DNA from: a virus
Length of the DNA stretch: 23,146 nt
IMG/VR virus record: IMGVR_UViG_3300023274_000007
Span: 1 to 23,146 of that record
Strand: one strand, 5' to 3'
The position numbers were made by a program, and so were the translations under genes. A model generated the notes under the pieces. The model made no database searches. It had not been told where the DNA came from and saw only the letters and a list, made by a program, of their open reading frames with translations. This document shows, piece by piece, positions 5,892-12,430 of this stretch (positions are counted from its first letter, which is position 1; the number at the start of each line of letters is the position of its first letter).

Positions 5892-6299
5892 TCAGCGGAA
5901 GAAGGCGATCGCAATCGACGCCAGGATCGCGAGACCACCGAGCATCGCGGTCTGAGCGGCAAGGCGGGACTCGAGTTTGTCCATCCGGGAGGTGAGGGTG
6001 TCGATCTTGTCCGTGTTGGCCTGTGCCCGCTGCTCGGCTTCCTTGCGGGGCATGAATGTCGCGGCCTGGTCGGTGAGGGTTTGGCGGAACTCATTGACGG
6101 ACTCGAAGCGTTTCTCAGACGCCGCCTCGGCTTTAGCCACGGCCCGCTGTTCGGCGGTCATGGCGACGGACGTGGCCTTGTCGGAGGCTGCGACGGCTGC
6201 CTCGACGGACTTCTCCTGGTCGCGGAATCGCTGGTCGACGTGTTCCTTCAGCGTGTCAACCGTCCACCCTGAGGGGTGCCTGTCAGTCTCTCCGCTCAT
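5892..6299 (-). CDS. coiled-coil protein with C-terminal membrane anchor, 135 aa (holin-like phage family)
   Basis: ATG 6299 is preceded by a very good GGAGGA site; the longer frame to 6365 lacks one and overlaps another gene. The sequence WTVDTLKEHVDQRFRDQEK, a long Ala/Glu/Lys helix (SDKATSVAMTAEQRAVAKAE), the conserved block KRFESVNEFRQTLTDQ, and a coiled coil KIDTLTSRMDKLESRLAAQ end in one membrane helix (AMLGGLAILASIAIAFF). This architecture is widespread in phages of Actinobacteria and is often annotated as a holin-like (XhlA-type) or membrane protein near the lysis genes. The family pattern is recognised from memory; the precise role remains uncertain. Confidence 0.78.
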   Translation of the reverse strand: MSGETDRHPSGWTVDTLKEHVDQRFRDQEKSVEAAVAASDKATSVAMTAEQRAVAKAEAASEKRFESVNEFRQTLTDQAATFMPRKEAEQRAQANTDKIDTLTSRMDKLESRLAAQTAMLGGLAILASIAIAFFR

Positions 6300-6462
6300 C
6301 TGGATCCTCCGGTGGGTTAGGGATCCTCGGGATGGCATAGACGACAGCGAAGGCGCGGGCGGCATCTTCCAGGACTTTGACTCTGTGCTCTAACCGCTCG
6401 ATGCGGATGAGCAGTGCGTCTACAGCGCCGGGAGGTGGGAGGTCAGGGTTCTTCTTCCCCAT
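6283..6462 (-). CDS. small protein, 59 aa, with helical heptads
   Basis: A short open frame from ATG 6462 to TGA 6283. It is supported by an ATGA overlap with the stop of the upstream gene (6462-6465) and a 17-base overlap with the start of the next gene, so it fills the only gap in this chain of genes. Residues 1-15 are basic and Pro-rich (MGKKNPDLPPPG). Residues 15-43 form a helix with heptads (LLIRIERLEHRVKVLEDAA), and the tail is Pro/Glu/Asp-rich (PRIPNPPEDPDERRD). A small coiled-coil protein that could pair with the coiled-coil membrane protein downstream is a reasonable guess. Confidence 0.65.
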   Translation of the reverse strand: MGKKNPDLPPPGAVDALLIRIERLEHRVKVLEDAARAFAVVYAIPRIPNPPEDPDERRD

Positions 6463-6782
6463 CAGGGGAGGATGGGCTTCTGCAACGCGCTGACGATCTG
6501 GTCCTGCTCAGCCGCCTCAGCCGCATCCCCGGCGGCGTCCGCCACTTCGGCAGCCTCCAGTACATCGAGGCGCTTCTCGTTGAAGCCGCCTTCGCGGGCC
6601 TGGTCGTAGGCCCACACGCCGCGAGGAAACGCGAGGCGGGGACTGTACGGCTTCCCGTCCCGGTCGGTCAGGCCGGGGAGGCTGGTGGTGTACCAGGCCT
6701 GGATCTCTTCGCGGACGATCTCCCGGAGACGTGTCTCCTGGCCTGGGGTGAAGACGGTTGGGGCCACAGTGAGGACGGGCAT
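6462..6782 (-). CDS. hypothetical phage protein, 106 aa
   Basis: ATG 6782 has GGAGG eight bases upstream (within 6788-6796); the longer start at 6839 reads back through a terminator hairpin. The N-terminus is hydrophobic (MPVLTVAPTVFTPGQ), followed by a helix RLREIVREEIQAWYTT and a loop LPGLTDRDGKPYSPRLAFPRGVW that looks like a compact fold. The C-terminus is an Ala/Glu helix (LEAAEVADAAGDAAEAAEQDQ). No family is recognised. It is the first gene after the terminator at 6810-6835, so it starts a new unit or is reached by read-through from the tail genes. Confidence 0.65.
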   Translation of the reverse strand: MPVLTVAPTVFTPGQETRLREIVREEIQAWYTTSLPGLTDRDGKPYSPRLAFPRGVWAYDQAREGGFNEKRLDVLEAAEVADAAGDAAEAAEQDQIVSALQKPILP

Positions 6783-6809
6783 GGTGGCCTCCAAAGGTGC
6801 CGGCATGCG

Positions 6810-6835
6810 AAGGGCCCCGCCGTGGCGGGGCCCTT
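6810..6835 (-). terminator. strong terminator hairpin downstream of the 6849-7289 gene
   Basis: AAGGGCCCCGC (6810-6820) pairs with GCGGGGCCCTT (6825-6835) around a CGTG loop, an 11-bp GC-rich stem flanked by A and T runs. It lies 13 bases beyond the stop of the minus-strand gene ending at 6849 and upstream of the 6782 start. The flanking A/T bases would allow function on either strand. Confidence 0.75.
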
Positions 6836-6848
6836 TCAAGGTCAGTTG

Positions 6849-7289
6849 TCAGGCTGTCGCTGGCTCGCCCGTCGGAACAAATGCGTACAAGCCGTCGGGG
6901 CCCGCCTTGGTCCGGTGGATCAGGGTCGGGTAGTCGTCTTCCTCATACAGATAGAAACCACGGAACTCCGCATGGCCAGAATCGAAGGGGGCGAACCACG
7001 CGAGGAACTTCTCAATCTCGCCGTCGTAATTCTTGAGCGACGAGTCGATGTTCAGCATCCACGCCTTCGCGATGTCGTCATAGGCGAACTGCGAGCCGCT
7101 CGTCTGGTGATAGTACGACGAACACACCATCAGCGAGTCGAAGCGCGGCGACTCGAAGAACTCATGGCTTGGCCATTCTTCGGGTGGCTCGGTTGCAGGG
7201 AAGGGGTTCGCCAGATGCTGCAGGATCGGTAGAGCTTCACAGTCGGGCCTAACCTCAGCCCAGAACGTGAAGCGGGTGTACATGCCCAT
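6849..7289 (-). CDS. hypothetical protein beginning MGMYTRFTFW, 146 aa, probable moron gene
   Basis: I chose ATG 7289, which overlaps the stop of a 12-codon leader frame (TGATG); a TTG at 7304 is the alternative and has no better ribosome site. The sequence is soluble and aromatic-rich: MYTRFTFWAEVRPDC at the start, a Pro/Glu loop (PATEPPEEWPSHEFF), then FDSLMVCSSYYH, a strand-rich centre, and a C-terminal FRGFYLYEEDDYPTLIHR. The opening resembles a family of small phage/actinobacterial proteins with an M-Y-T-x-aromatic start. The function is unknown. The base composition looks less GC-rich than the flanking tail genes, and it carries its own terminator, which points to a separately acquired unit. 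Confidence 0.7.
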   Translation of the reverse strand: MGMYTRFTFWAEVRPDCEALPILQHLANPFPATEPPEEWPSHEFFESPRFDSLMVCSSYYHQTSGSQFAYDDIAKAWMLNIDSSLKNYDGEIEKFLAWFAPFDSGHAEFRGFYLYEEDDYPTLIHRTKAGPDGLYAFVPTGEPATA

Positions 7290-7327
7290 CAGCCGTGCGC
7301 CCAACTCGGGTGGGTAGTATCTGACAC
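7289..7327 (-). CDS. 12-codon leader ORF coupled to the 146-aa gene
   Basis: AAGGAG (7333-7338 on the minus strand) is placed five bases before GTG 7327. The frame reads V-S-D-T-T-H-P-S-W-A-H-G and stops at TGA 7289-7291, which overlaps ATG 7289 (TGATG). The main gene has no ribosome site of its own at that ATG. The arrangement implies that ribosomes load at the leader and reinitiate. The coupling geometry is seen directly; regulation by the leader peptide would be inference. Confidence 0.45.
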   Translation of the reverse strand: MSDTTHPSWAHG

Positions 7328-7408
7328 ATCGACTCCTTGTTAGTCGGTCACGCTCCCGGGCTGGTCACACAGTCGCGGGAGCCTTTCCCTGGAGTCTACG
7401 CCTGACCA

Positions 7409-7438
7409 TCGACATTCCACCCGCCTCGCCGTTACCGT
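7409..7438 (+). promoter_or_regulatory. weak candidate promoter in the divergent intergenic region
   Basis: TCGACA (7409-7414) and TACCGT (7433-7438) are separated by 18 bases, 45 bases before ATG 7483. Both hexamers are only partial matches. The divergent gap 7328-7482 must contain starts of transcription for at least one of the flanking genes, but nothing stronger is visible in it. Confidence 0.25.
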
Positions 7439-7482
7439 GAAGGCTCAGCTCGTGGGGGGCTGTCGAAGACAGGGGGCAGAAC

Positions 7483-7671
7483 ATGGCGTCGATGCTGGAG
7501 ACCCGCATCCAAACCCGGAACGACCTGCGGAAAGCAGGCGACCTGGAAGGGCTCACGCCGCAGCAGGCCGACTGGCTCGTTGAGCGGACCGCGCAAGCCC
7601 GCCACCGAGGACCGGTGCGGCAGGTGCTGCACGCCGGGGTCGAATGGATCAGCCGGCGGAGACGAGGCTAG
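7483..7671 (+). CDS. small basic hypothetical protein, 62 aa, opposite to the tail operon
   Basis: ATG 7483 follows a GGGGG-rich ribosome site (7472-7476). The protein is helical: MLETRIQTRNDLRKAGDLEG, then TPQQADWLVERTAQARHRG, then a basic end VEWISRRRRG. The segment LEGLTPQQADWLVERT has a helix-turn-helix-like feel but no firm match. Its last 23 bases overlap the 3' end of the fibre gene on the other strand. Together with the divergent 146-aa gene it forms a two-gene insertion between the tail fibre and lysis regions. The function is unknown. Confidence 0.55.
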   Translation: MASMLETRIQTRNDLRKAGDLEGLTPQQADWLVERTAQARHRGPVRQVLHAGVEWISRRRRG

Positions 7672-9457
7672 ACCCGTTGCTGACCCGCACGAACGACCTG
7701 GCGCCTGCAGCACCCGCGATCGGGGTAGTGATCAGCGCAGGAACCACGTTCCCGGTGATGTTCAGGTCCGTGTAGGTGCCGTCGTAGAACAGGCCCTGCG
7801 ACGTGGAGGCGTACCGTCCACCGCCACGGTTGAAGATCGAGATCCCCGCCATCTGCAGGTCGTCCGAGGAGACCCGGATCCCGGCCGTCTGGCTGGTGTC
7901 CGCCGTCAGCGCCGACGCTACGTATGGGGCGCCGTCGAAGTAGAACCCGATCACGTCGTCCTGCGACTCGCAGCCCGTGACGGTGCCGCGGCCGCTGGAG
8001 AAGTAGAACCCGACCGCGTCGGAGTAGAACGACTTGCAGCCGATGACCTTCGTGTTGCCGGTCTCGATGCGGAACCCGGAGTTGTCCGACCCGCCGACCT
8101 CGACGTTCGCGATGGTGCAGTCGGATGCAGCCTGGAGGTAGACGCCGTTGCCGCCGCAGTCGCGCATCGTGATCGACTCGATCCGGTTGCCGCGGTTGTT
8201 CGCGGTACCGGAGGCGTGCATCCAGATCCCGTGCCGGTTCGACCCGGAGAACTGGGAGATGTAGAGCCGGTGCACCTGGTGGTACGAGTCCGGGTTGGTG
8301 TTCGGGTACCCAGTCGTGTTCCCGGAGGCGGTCATGTCGAAGTTGATCGCGCTCGCCGTACCACCCGAGCCGCCGTTCCCGTCGAGGAACATGTTGCTGA
8401 TCTGGCAGGCATGGTCGTTCGCGTTCGCCAGCTGGAACACGCCAGCGGTATTGCAGGCGGCGGCTCGGACCACGGTCAGCCAGCCGGAACCTTCGACGTG
8501 GACGGCGGTGCGCATGTTGATGCCGGACGAGATGTTGAACTGGCCGCCCGAGAGTTGCACTTTCCCCAGCTGGCCCGCGCCGACAGGCATCCCGGCGTTG
8601 CGGGACTGCAGTGGGGCGGCGGCGTCGATCGCGGCCTGGATCTGAACCTGGTCCGCGGTCCCGTCACAGACGAACGTGTACGGGTCCGACGCCGCCGCGG
8701 TCCTGCGATCGAGTGGCGCGTCAGCCGACAGCACTACAGCATAGATCGGGCGGGGTGAGGTGCCCGTGGTTCCGAACCGGGCGTCGTTGCCCTGCGCCAC
8801 TGTGCCCGCAGTGGTGCCGTACACCACCGCGAGGGAGCGGTTCGCGGTCAGGTCCCCGCCACCGGTCAGGCCGGTGCCGGGGGAGATGGTGCGGCTGGTC
8901 GGTACGGCGCCGAGGTCGGCCGCATTCAGCACTACATTGCCGGACTCGGTGCCGCCCACGGGGGTGGTGATATCCGCGACACCAGACACGCCCGATGCCG
9001 GGAGGAATGACGGATCCACCTCGCCGCTGGCGTTCAGCGGGGCGACGCCGTTCGCGGCACCCTTCTCAGCAGACCCGATCGGGTCCAGCGCTTCGATGGC
9101 GCGGAGCCTGGCGTTCCCGTTCACCGGATTCGCAAGCCAGCGCTGTCCACCGGCGACGCCCGCACCCTGGCCAGTGACGTACACCGCATCGAGGGTGTCC
9201 TCAGCCCAGAACAGGAACGTGCTCGACGTTTCCGCGGGGAAGATGCCCGACGGGGCCGCACCGCCTGCGGCGGTGTAGCTGCCGGTGAACAGGGCGATGT
9301 CAGTGATCTGCGACCCGCCACTGCCCGCGCCCCACGCTTCGAGTGGGGCGCCGGGGTTCAGCTTCAGCACGGAGACCGTGCCGCCAGCGGCAGCAGGGAC
9401 CGAGACCTCAGTGACCGCGAAGTCAGAGGCGGTGCCGGCGTAGAGAATCTTCGCCAT
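7649..9457 (-). CDS. tail fibre / receptor-binding protein with right-handed beta-helix, 602 aa
   Basis: This is probably the host-recognition protein at the tail end. ATG 9457 has AAGGAG upstream. The N-terminal 150 residues are a beta-rich virion attachment part (MAKILYAGTASDFAVTEVSV; FLFWAEDTLDAVYV). A phage fibre motif follows at about 187-228 (ISPGTGLTGGGDLTANRSL, then YGTTAGTVAQGNDARF). From about 255 (YTFVCDGTADQVQIQAAIDAA) the sequence turns into pectate-lyase-type beta-helix rungs: HVEGSGWLTVV, IESITMRDCGGNGVYLQ, NVEVGGSDNSGFRIETGN, KSFYSDAVGFYFSSGRG. This fold is common in depolymerase tailspikes, but catalytic residues cannot be assigned by eye. It is the last gene of the tail operon. 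Confidence 0.82.
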   Translation of the reverse strand: MAKILYAGTASDFAVTEVSVPAAAGGTVSVLKLNPGAPLEAWGAGSGGSQITDIALFTGSYTAAGGAAPSGIFPAETSSTFLFWAEDTLDAVYVTGQGAGVAGGQRWLANPVNGNARLRAIEALDPIGSAEKGAANGVAPLNASGEVDPSFLPASGVSGVADITTPVGGTESGNVVLNAADLGAVPTSRTISPGTGLTGGGDLTANRSLAVVYGTTAGTVAQGNDARFGTTGTSPRPIYAVVLSADAPLDRRTAAASDPYTFVCDGTADQVQIQAAIDAAAPLQSRNAGMPVGAGQLGKVQLSGGQFNISSGINMRTAVHVEGSGWLTVVRAAACNTAGVFQLANANDHACQISNMFLDGNGGSGGTASAINFDMTASGNTTGYPNTNPDSYHQVHRLYISQFSGSNRHGIWMHASGTANNRGNRIESITMRDCGGNGVYLQAASDCTIANVEVGGSDNSGFRIETGNTKVIGCKSFYSDAVGFYFSSGRGTVTGCESQDDVIGFYFDGAPYVASALTADTSQTAGIRVSSDDLQMAGISIFNRGGGRYASTSQGLFYDGTYTDLNITGNVVPALITTPIAGAAGARSFVRVSNGSSLVSAG

Positions 9458-9486
9458 TCGAGTACTCCTTCAGAGCAGGCGGAGAA

Positions 9487-9509
9487 GACCCGCCGGCATG
9501 CCGCGGGTC
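9487..9509 (-). terminator. stem-loop between minor tail gene and fibre gene
   Basis: GACCCGC (9487-9493) pairs with GCGGGTC (9503-9509); the nine bases between contain the palindrome GGCATGCC. It is in the 67-base gap between two tail genes. On the minus strand it is followed by TTCTCC, so partial termination or mRNA processing that sets the fibre level is possible. Confidence 0.4.
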
Positions 9510-9524
9510 AGTGGGGAGAGGGGG

Positions 9525-10442
9525 TTAGGCGTCGGCGTATCGGTAGTGCCACACGGGCGAGCCGGTGATGATCTGCCCGGCCGCCATGGTCACGTCGTTG
9601 AATCCCATGGAGCCGGTGCCGGCGGAGACGTAGAGGCGACATGGGCTCGAGCCGGCCCAGATGGTCTCCGTGACATCAACACTGCCCCCTGGCCACAGGG
9701 CCGAGGGGAGAGTGACGGAGAAGTCGACGTTCGTGCCGGTGCCGGTGCCAACCTTGGTCCAGTTGAAGGCGACCTTCACCATTCCGTTCCGAACACGGGC
9801 CTTCATGGTTCCGCTGAATCCGGCAGGGGCAGGGAGTGCGTCGTACCAGCCGGTGTCCGAGTCGGCCTTGAACTTCCAAGTCTCCGACCCGAAGCCGCCG
9901 AGGATCACCTCGCCGTCGAAGGGCTTCGTCCACAGTCGGCCGGGGAAGGTGTCGGGGAGCTTGTCGCCATTGATCGCAGGGAGGCCGTCGACGATCCACA
10001 CCCGAATATCGCCAGCGGCAACGTTGACAGCGGTGTAGTCGGCGGCGCCCGAGGCGAGCACGAGCTCGTACAGCGGCACGTCGTACGTGACCCCAGGATT
10101 CAGGTTGTATGACGGAGCGGTCGCACCGCCGACAAGGATCATCAGCGAGCAGGTGTCGGTGGTCCAGTTCACTCGCATGACCAGCAGGTCGATCCGGTTC
10201 GCGCCGGTGGAGTTCGCAGCCACCGCGGTCGGGGTGGTGACCGAGTCCATCGTGACCAGCACGCCGGGGGCCCACAGTTCACCCGGCTGCACTGTGACAG
10301 TGCGGGAACCGGCGACGCGGGCAGCGGCGAAGTTCGTACCACCCACCGTGCCGCGGATCCCGTAACCGCCGACAGCGTTCATCATCTTCGCGAACGGCTG
10401 TTCGTTGACCTGACCCTCGAAGCCGACCGGGGTGATCGCCAT
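9525..10442 (-). CDS. minor tail protein, 305 aa
   Basis: ATG 10442 overlaps the upstream TGA (ATGA) and follows AAAGGAG. The N-terminal half reads PVGFEGQVNEQPFAKMMNA, then GTVGGTNFAAARVAGSRTVTV and GELWAPGVLVTMDSV, a pattern I know from actinophage tail-tip/baseplate upper proteins in which a beta-sandwich precedes a fibre-like C-terminus. The region NRIDLLVMRVNW and the stretch PLYELVLASGAADYTAVNVA continue the fold. The C-terminal 120 residues (about 185-305, VILGGFGSETWKFKADSDTGW onward) look like a compact beta-sandwich carbohydrate-binding or tip domain. It lies between the Gp37-like protein and the beta-helix fibre, consistent with a bridge between them. Confidence 0.75.
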   Translation of the reverse strand: MAITPVGFEGQVNEQPFAKMMNAVGGYGIRGTVGGTNFAAARVAGSRTVTVQPGELWAPGVLVTMDSVTTPTAVAANSTGANRIDLLVMRVNWTTDTCSLMILVGGATAPSYNLNPGVTYDVPLYELVLASGAADYTAVNVAAGDIRVWIVDGLPAINGDKLPDTFPGRLWTKPFDGEVILGGFGSETWKFKADSDTGWYDALPAPAGFSGTMKARVRNGMVKVAFNWTKVGTGTGTNVDFSVTLPSALWPGGSVDVTETIWAGSSPCRLYVSAGTGSMGFNDVTMAAGQIITGSPVWHYRYADA

Positions 10443-12430
10443 CAACGGCTCCTTTCCTGGCGGAGGATTCGCGCAACAAGCCCGAGATACTTGCGGGCGA
10501 ACGCGGTGGACTTGTTCGACGAGTCGGAGTTCCCGACCGTGGGGGTAACCTTCGGCGCCGAGCCGGCCGTATGACTCAGCACGACCTGCGCCACGATGTC
10601 CGGCAGGAATGTGTCCTGCGCGACCTCGACCTTGACCTTGTCGCCGAGGTTGTAGTCGCGTGCGTACTGCATCGACTCGGTGTCCATCGGGGTGATGGAG
10701 AACCCAGCTGTTGCGCCGTAACCGGTCAGTAGCAGCGCGCCCTTGGTGGAGGCGACCGCGTCGACGGTGGCGTCGGTGATGTCCTCGAACTTCTCGGTCG
10801 CCAGCCAGTACGTCTCCGAAGCGGGGAGCTTCTTCTGCATGTACTTGCGGGCGAGACCTTCGCCGGTCATGCCGACCACGAGACGGCTGGCGATCGGCGC
10901 CTCCAGCACGTACTCCCAGGAGCGGAGGTTTCCGAGGTTCTCCGAGAGACGGACCGCCTGGGTCGCCGGTTCGTACACGTCGAACACCAGGTGGTCATCG
11001 ACTTGCTTGAGGGACACGCCCAGCCCGTTGGTCTGCGCCACCCGGAAGCAGATCTCGGCCAGCGTCTCCCAGCGAGGCCCGTCCGTCTCGGTGGGACCAC
11101 GCCCCAGGTCGGGCGCGACCACGAGGCCGGCGATCGGGTGCCGAGTAACTGCATTGCGAGTCACCCAGTGCTTGATGATGGTCTCGGCGTTGTCGGTTGC
11201 CGCGTCCTGCAGTGTCGACTGAGTGAACGAGACGCCGTCTGCGGGGAACGACGCGAGCGGGTTCGGGTAGCCGAGGCGTCGCTCGAGCCACCGTTTGTCG
11301 TCGAACCCGTAGACCTCGTTGGTGATCTTCCGTTCGTCACGTGCACGGCGGATCCCGTGCACCTCGCCCGACATCACTCGTACGCCGCGGTAGTCGACGG
11401 TGATCCGCCGGTCCGCGCGTGCGAGCTCAAGGACCGACTGGTCCGAAGGGGAGAGGTTGATCTTCCAGGACCCGATGGCGTTGTGCCGCAGCGTGAACTC
11501 GCACGACATGTACGAGCCGACCTCGCCTACCTTCTGGTAGGGGTAGACGTTGCTGTAGATCTGGATCCTGAACGGCGCCCGCTCCGGTTCGGTGGTCGGA
11601 ACGGAAATTGTCGGTGAGGTCAGGGACAATGCCGCGGATCCGCTGGAGGTGGCGGTACCAGTAGCGGCGAGGGGGAGCTTGCCGAGGATCGCTGCACTGC
11701 CGCTCGATGTGGCTATGCCGGCGGAGCTGAGGGCGAGCTTCTCCCTGAGGGCGGCCGATCCGGACGATGTACCGGTTCCCGAGGCGGAGAGTGCGAGTGG
11801 GGCTGCAGCCACGGTGACGCCGACGATCCACATGATGACGCCGTCGTTGGCGACATCGGCGACCCAGTTCCCGCCACCCACTGAGCTCGCGGCAGGGACG
11901 GTAGTGAGGCTGTACGCCACGCCAGCAGAGGTCGCGCCGGACCCAGTGTTGTGCGCCTGTCCACCAACCGTGAAGGTGGAGTGAGTGAACGACGTCGACG
12001 GGGTCGACTCGCGCTCCAGGATGAACGCCAGCCCGGCATCACCGGTGACAGCGGTAACAGTCGGGGCGGCGTGCGTAGTGGTGACGGATGCTTCGATGGT
12101 GAAGTTGTGCACATCAACCGCGGACACACCGGACAGGACGCCGATGGCGGCGGCGAGCTTCTGGCTCACCGGGTTGGTCAGCGTGACCGTCCCGCCGCCT
12201 TCGCCCGCGCCGAGAACTCGGTAATACAAGCGCCCTCGGAAGGACCCTGAAAAGTCCCGGTCCACATCCAACTGGGTCCAGCCGGCCGTGATGGTCGAGT
12301 CGCCGCCCGGCTGGTTGTAGCCGTGCGCAACGACAGCGACATCGCCAGCGGCTGCACCTGCCGGGATGGTGAGGGAGACGGTGGTCGAGGCGTTGTTCGC
12401 TGCCGATCCACCGACCCACGTTGCGGTCAC
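10442..12430 (-). CDS. Gp37-like tail-tip protein with N-terminal repeat-module fusion, 662 aa
   Basis: The GTG at 12430 overlaps the upstream TGA (GTGA). Residues about 1-208 are a beta-rich domain (TIPAGAAAGDVAVVAHGY; SFRGRLYYRVLGAGEGGG; VMWIVGVTVAAAP-type end). Residues 211-273 carry three repeats of about 20 residues with core A-x-G-x-A-T-S-S-G-S-A-A-L. From about 283 a Siphovirus ReqiPepy6 Gp37-like domain follows: FRIQIYSNVYPYQKVGEVG, SCEFTLRHNAIGSWKINL, ARADRRITVDYRGVRVMSGE, then GFDDKRWLERRLGYP and the C-terminal DKVKVEVAQDTFLPDIVAQV. That family is a tail-tip/hub-type virion protein. The N-terminal module matches the protein encoded at 19700-21088, so the gene is a fusion of an adhesion-like module with a core tail protein. 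Confidence 0.82.
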   Translation of the reverse strand: MTATWVGGSAANNASTTVSLTIPAGAAAGDVAVVAHGYNQPGGDSTITAGWTQLDVDRDFSGSFRGRLYYRVLGAGEGGGTVTLTNPVSQKLAAAIGVLSGVSAVDVHNFTIEASVTTTHAAPTVTAVTGDAGLAFILERESTPSTSFTHSTFTVGGQAHNTGSGATSAGVAYSLTTVPAASSVGGGNWVADVANDGVIMWIVGVTVAAAPLALSASGTGTSSGSAALREKLALSSAGIATSSGSAAILGKLPLAATGTATSSGSAALSLTSPTISVPTTEPERAPFRIQIYSNVYPYQKVGEVGSYMSCEFTLRHNAIGSWKINLSPSDQSVLELARADRRITVDYRGVRVMSGEVHGIRRARDERKITNEVYGFDDKRWLERRLGYPNPLASFPADGVSFTQSTLQDAATDNAETIIKHWVTRNAVTRHPIAGLVVAPDLGRGPTETDGPRWETLAEICFRVAQTNGLGVSLKQVDDHLVFDVYEPATQAVRLSENLGNLRSWEYVLEAPIASRLVVGMTGEGLARKYMQKKLPASETYWLATEKFEDITDATVDAVASTKGALLLTGYGATAGFSITPMDTESMQYARDYNLGDKVKVEVAQDTFLPDIVAQVVLSHTAGSAPKVTPTVGNSDSSNKSTAFARKYLGLVARILRQERSR
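11612..11800 (-). repeat. three tandem about 20-residue coding repeats (copy 1 of the module)
   Basis: Residues 211-273 of the Gp37-like protein contain PLALSASGTGTSSGSAAL, LALSSAGIATSSGSAAI and LPLAATGTATSSGSAAL. Each unit begins with a hydrophobic strand, has an A/S-G-x-x-T-S-S-G-S-A-A core and ends in a short hydrophobic strand. The unit agrees with the ten repeats in the gene at 19700-21088. The underlying DNA has diverged between units, so this is not a recent slippage product. Confidence 0.85.

Noticed and set aside
6414-7232. Plus-strand open frame of 272 codons
   Set aside because: It runs across two minus-strand genes and through the terminator hairpin at 6810-6835.
7580-8758. Long plus-strand open frame of 392 codons
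   Set aside because: It lies antisense to the beta-helix fibre gene, which has a good ribosome site and clear fold. Its product is Arg/Val/Asp-rich low-complexity sequence typical of an opposite-strand shadow in GC-rich DNA.
10991-11617. Plus-strand open frame of 208 codons
   Set aside because: It is antisense to the conserved Gp37-like domain, with no ribosome site and no recognisable protein pattern.
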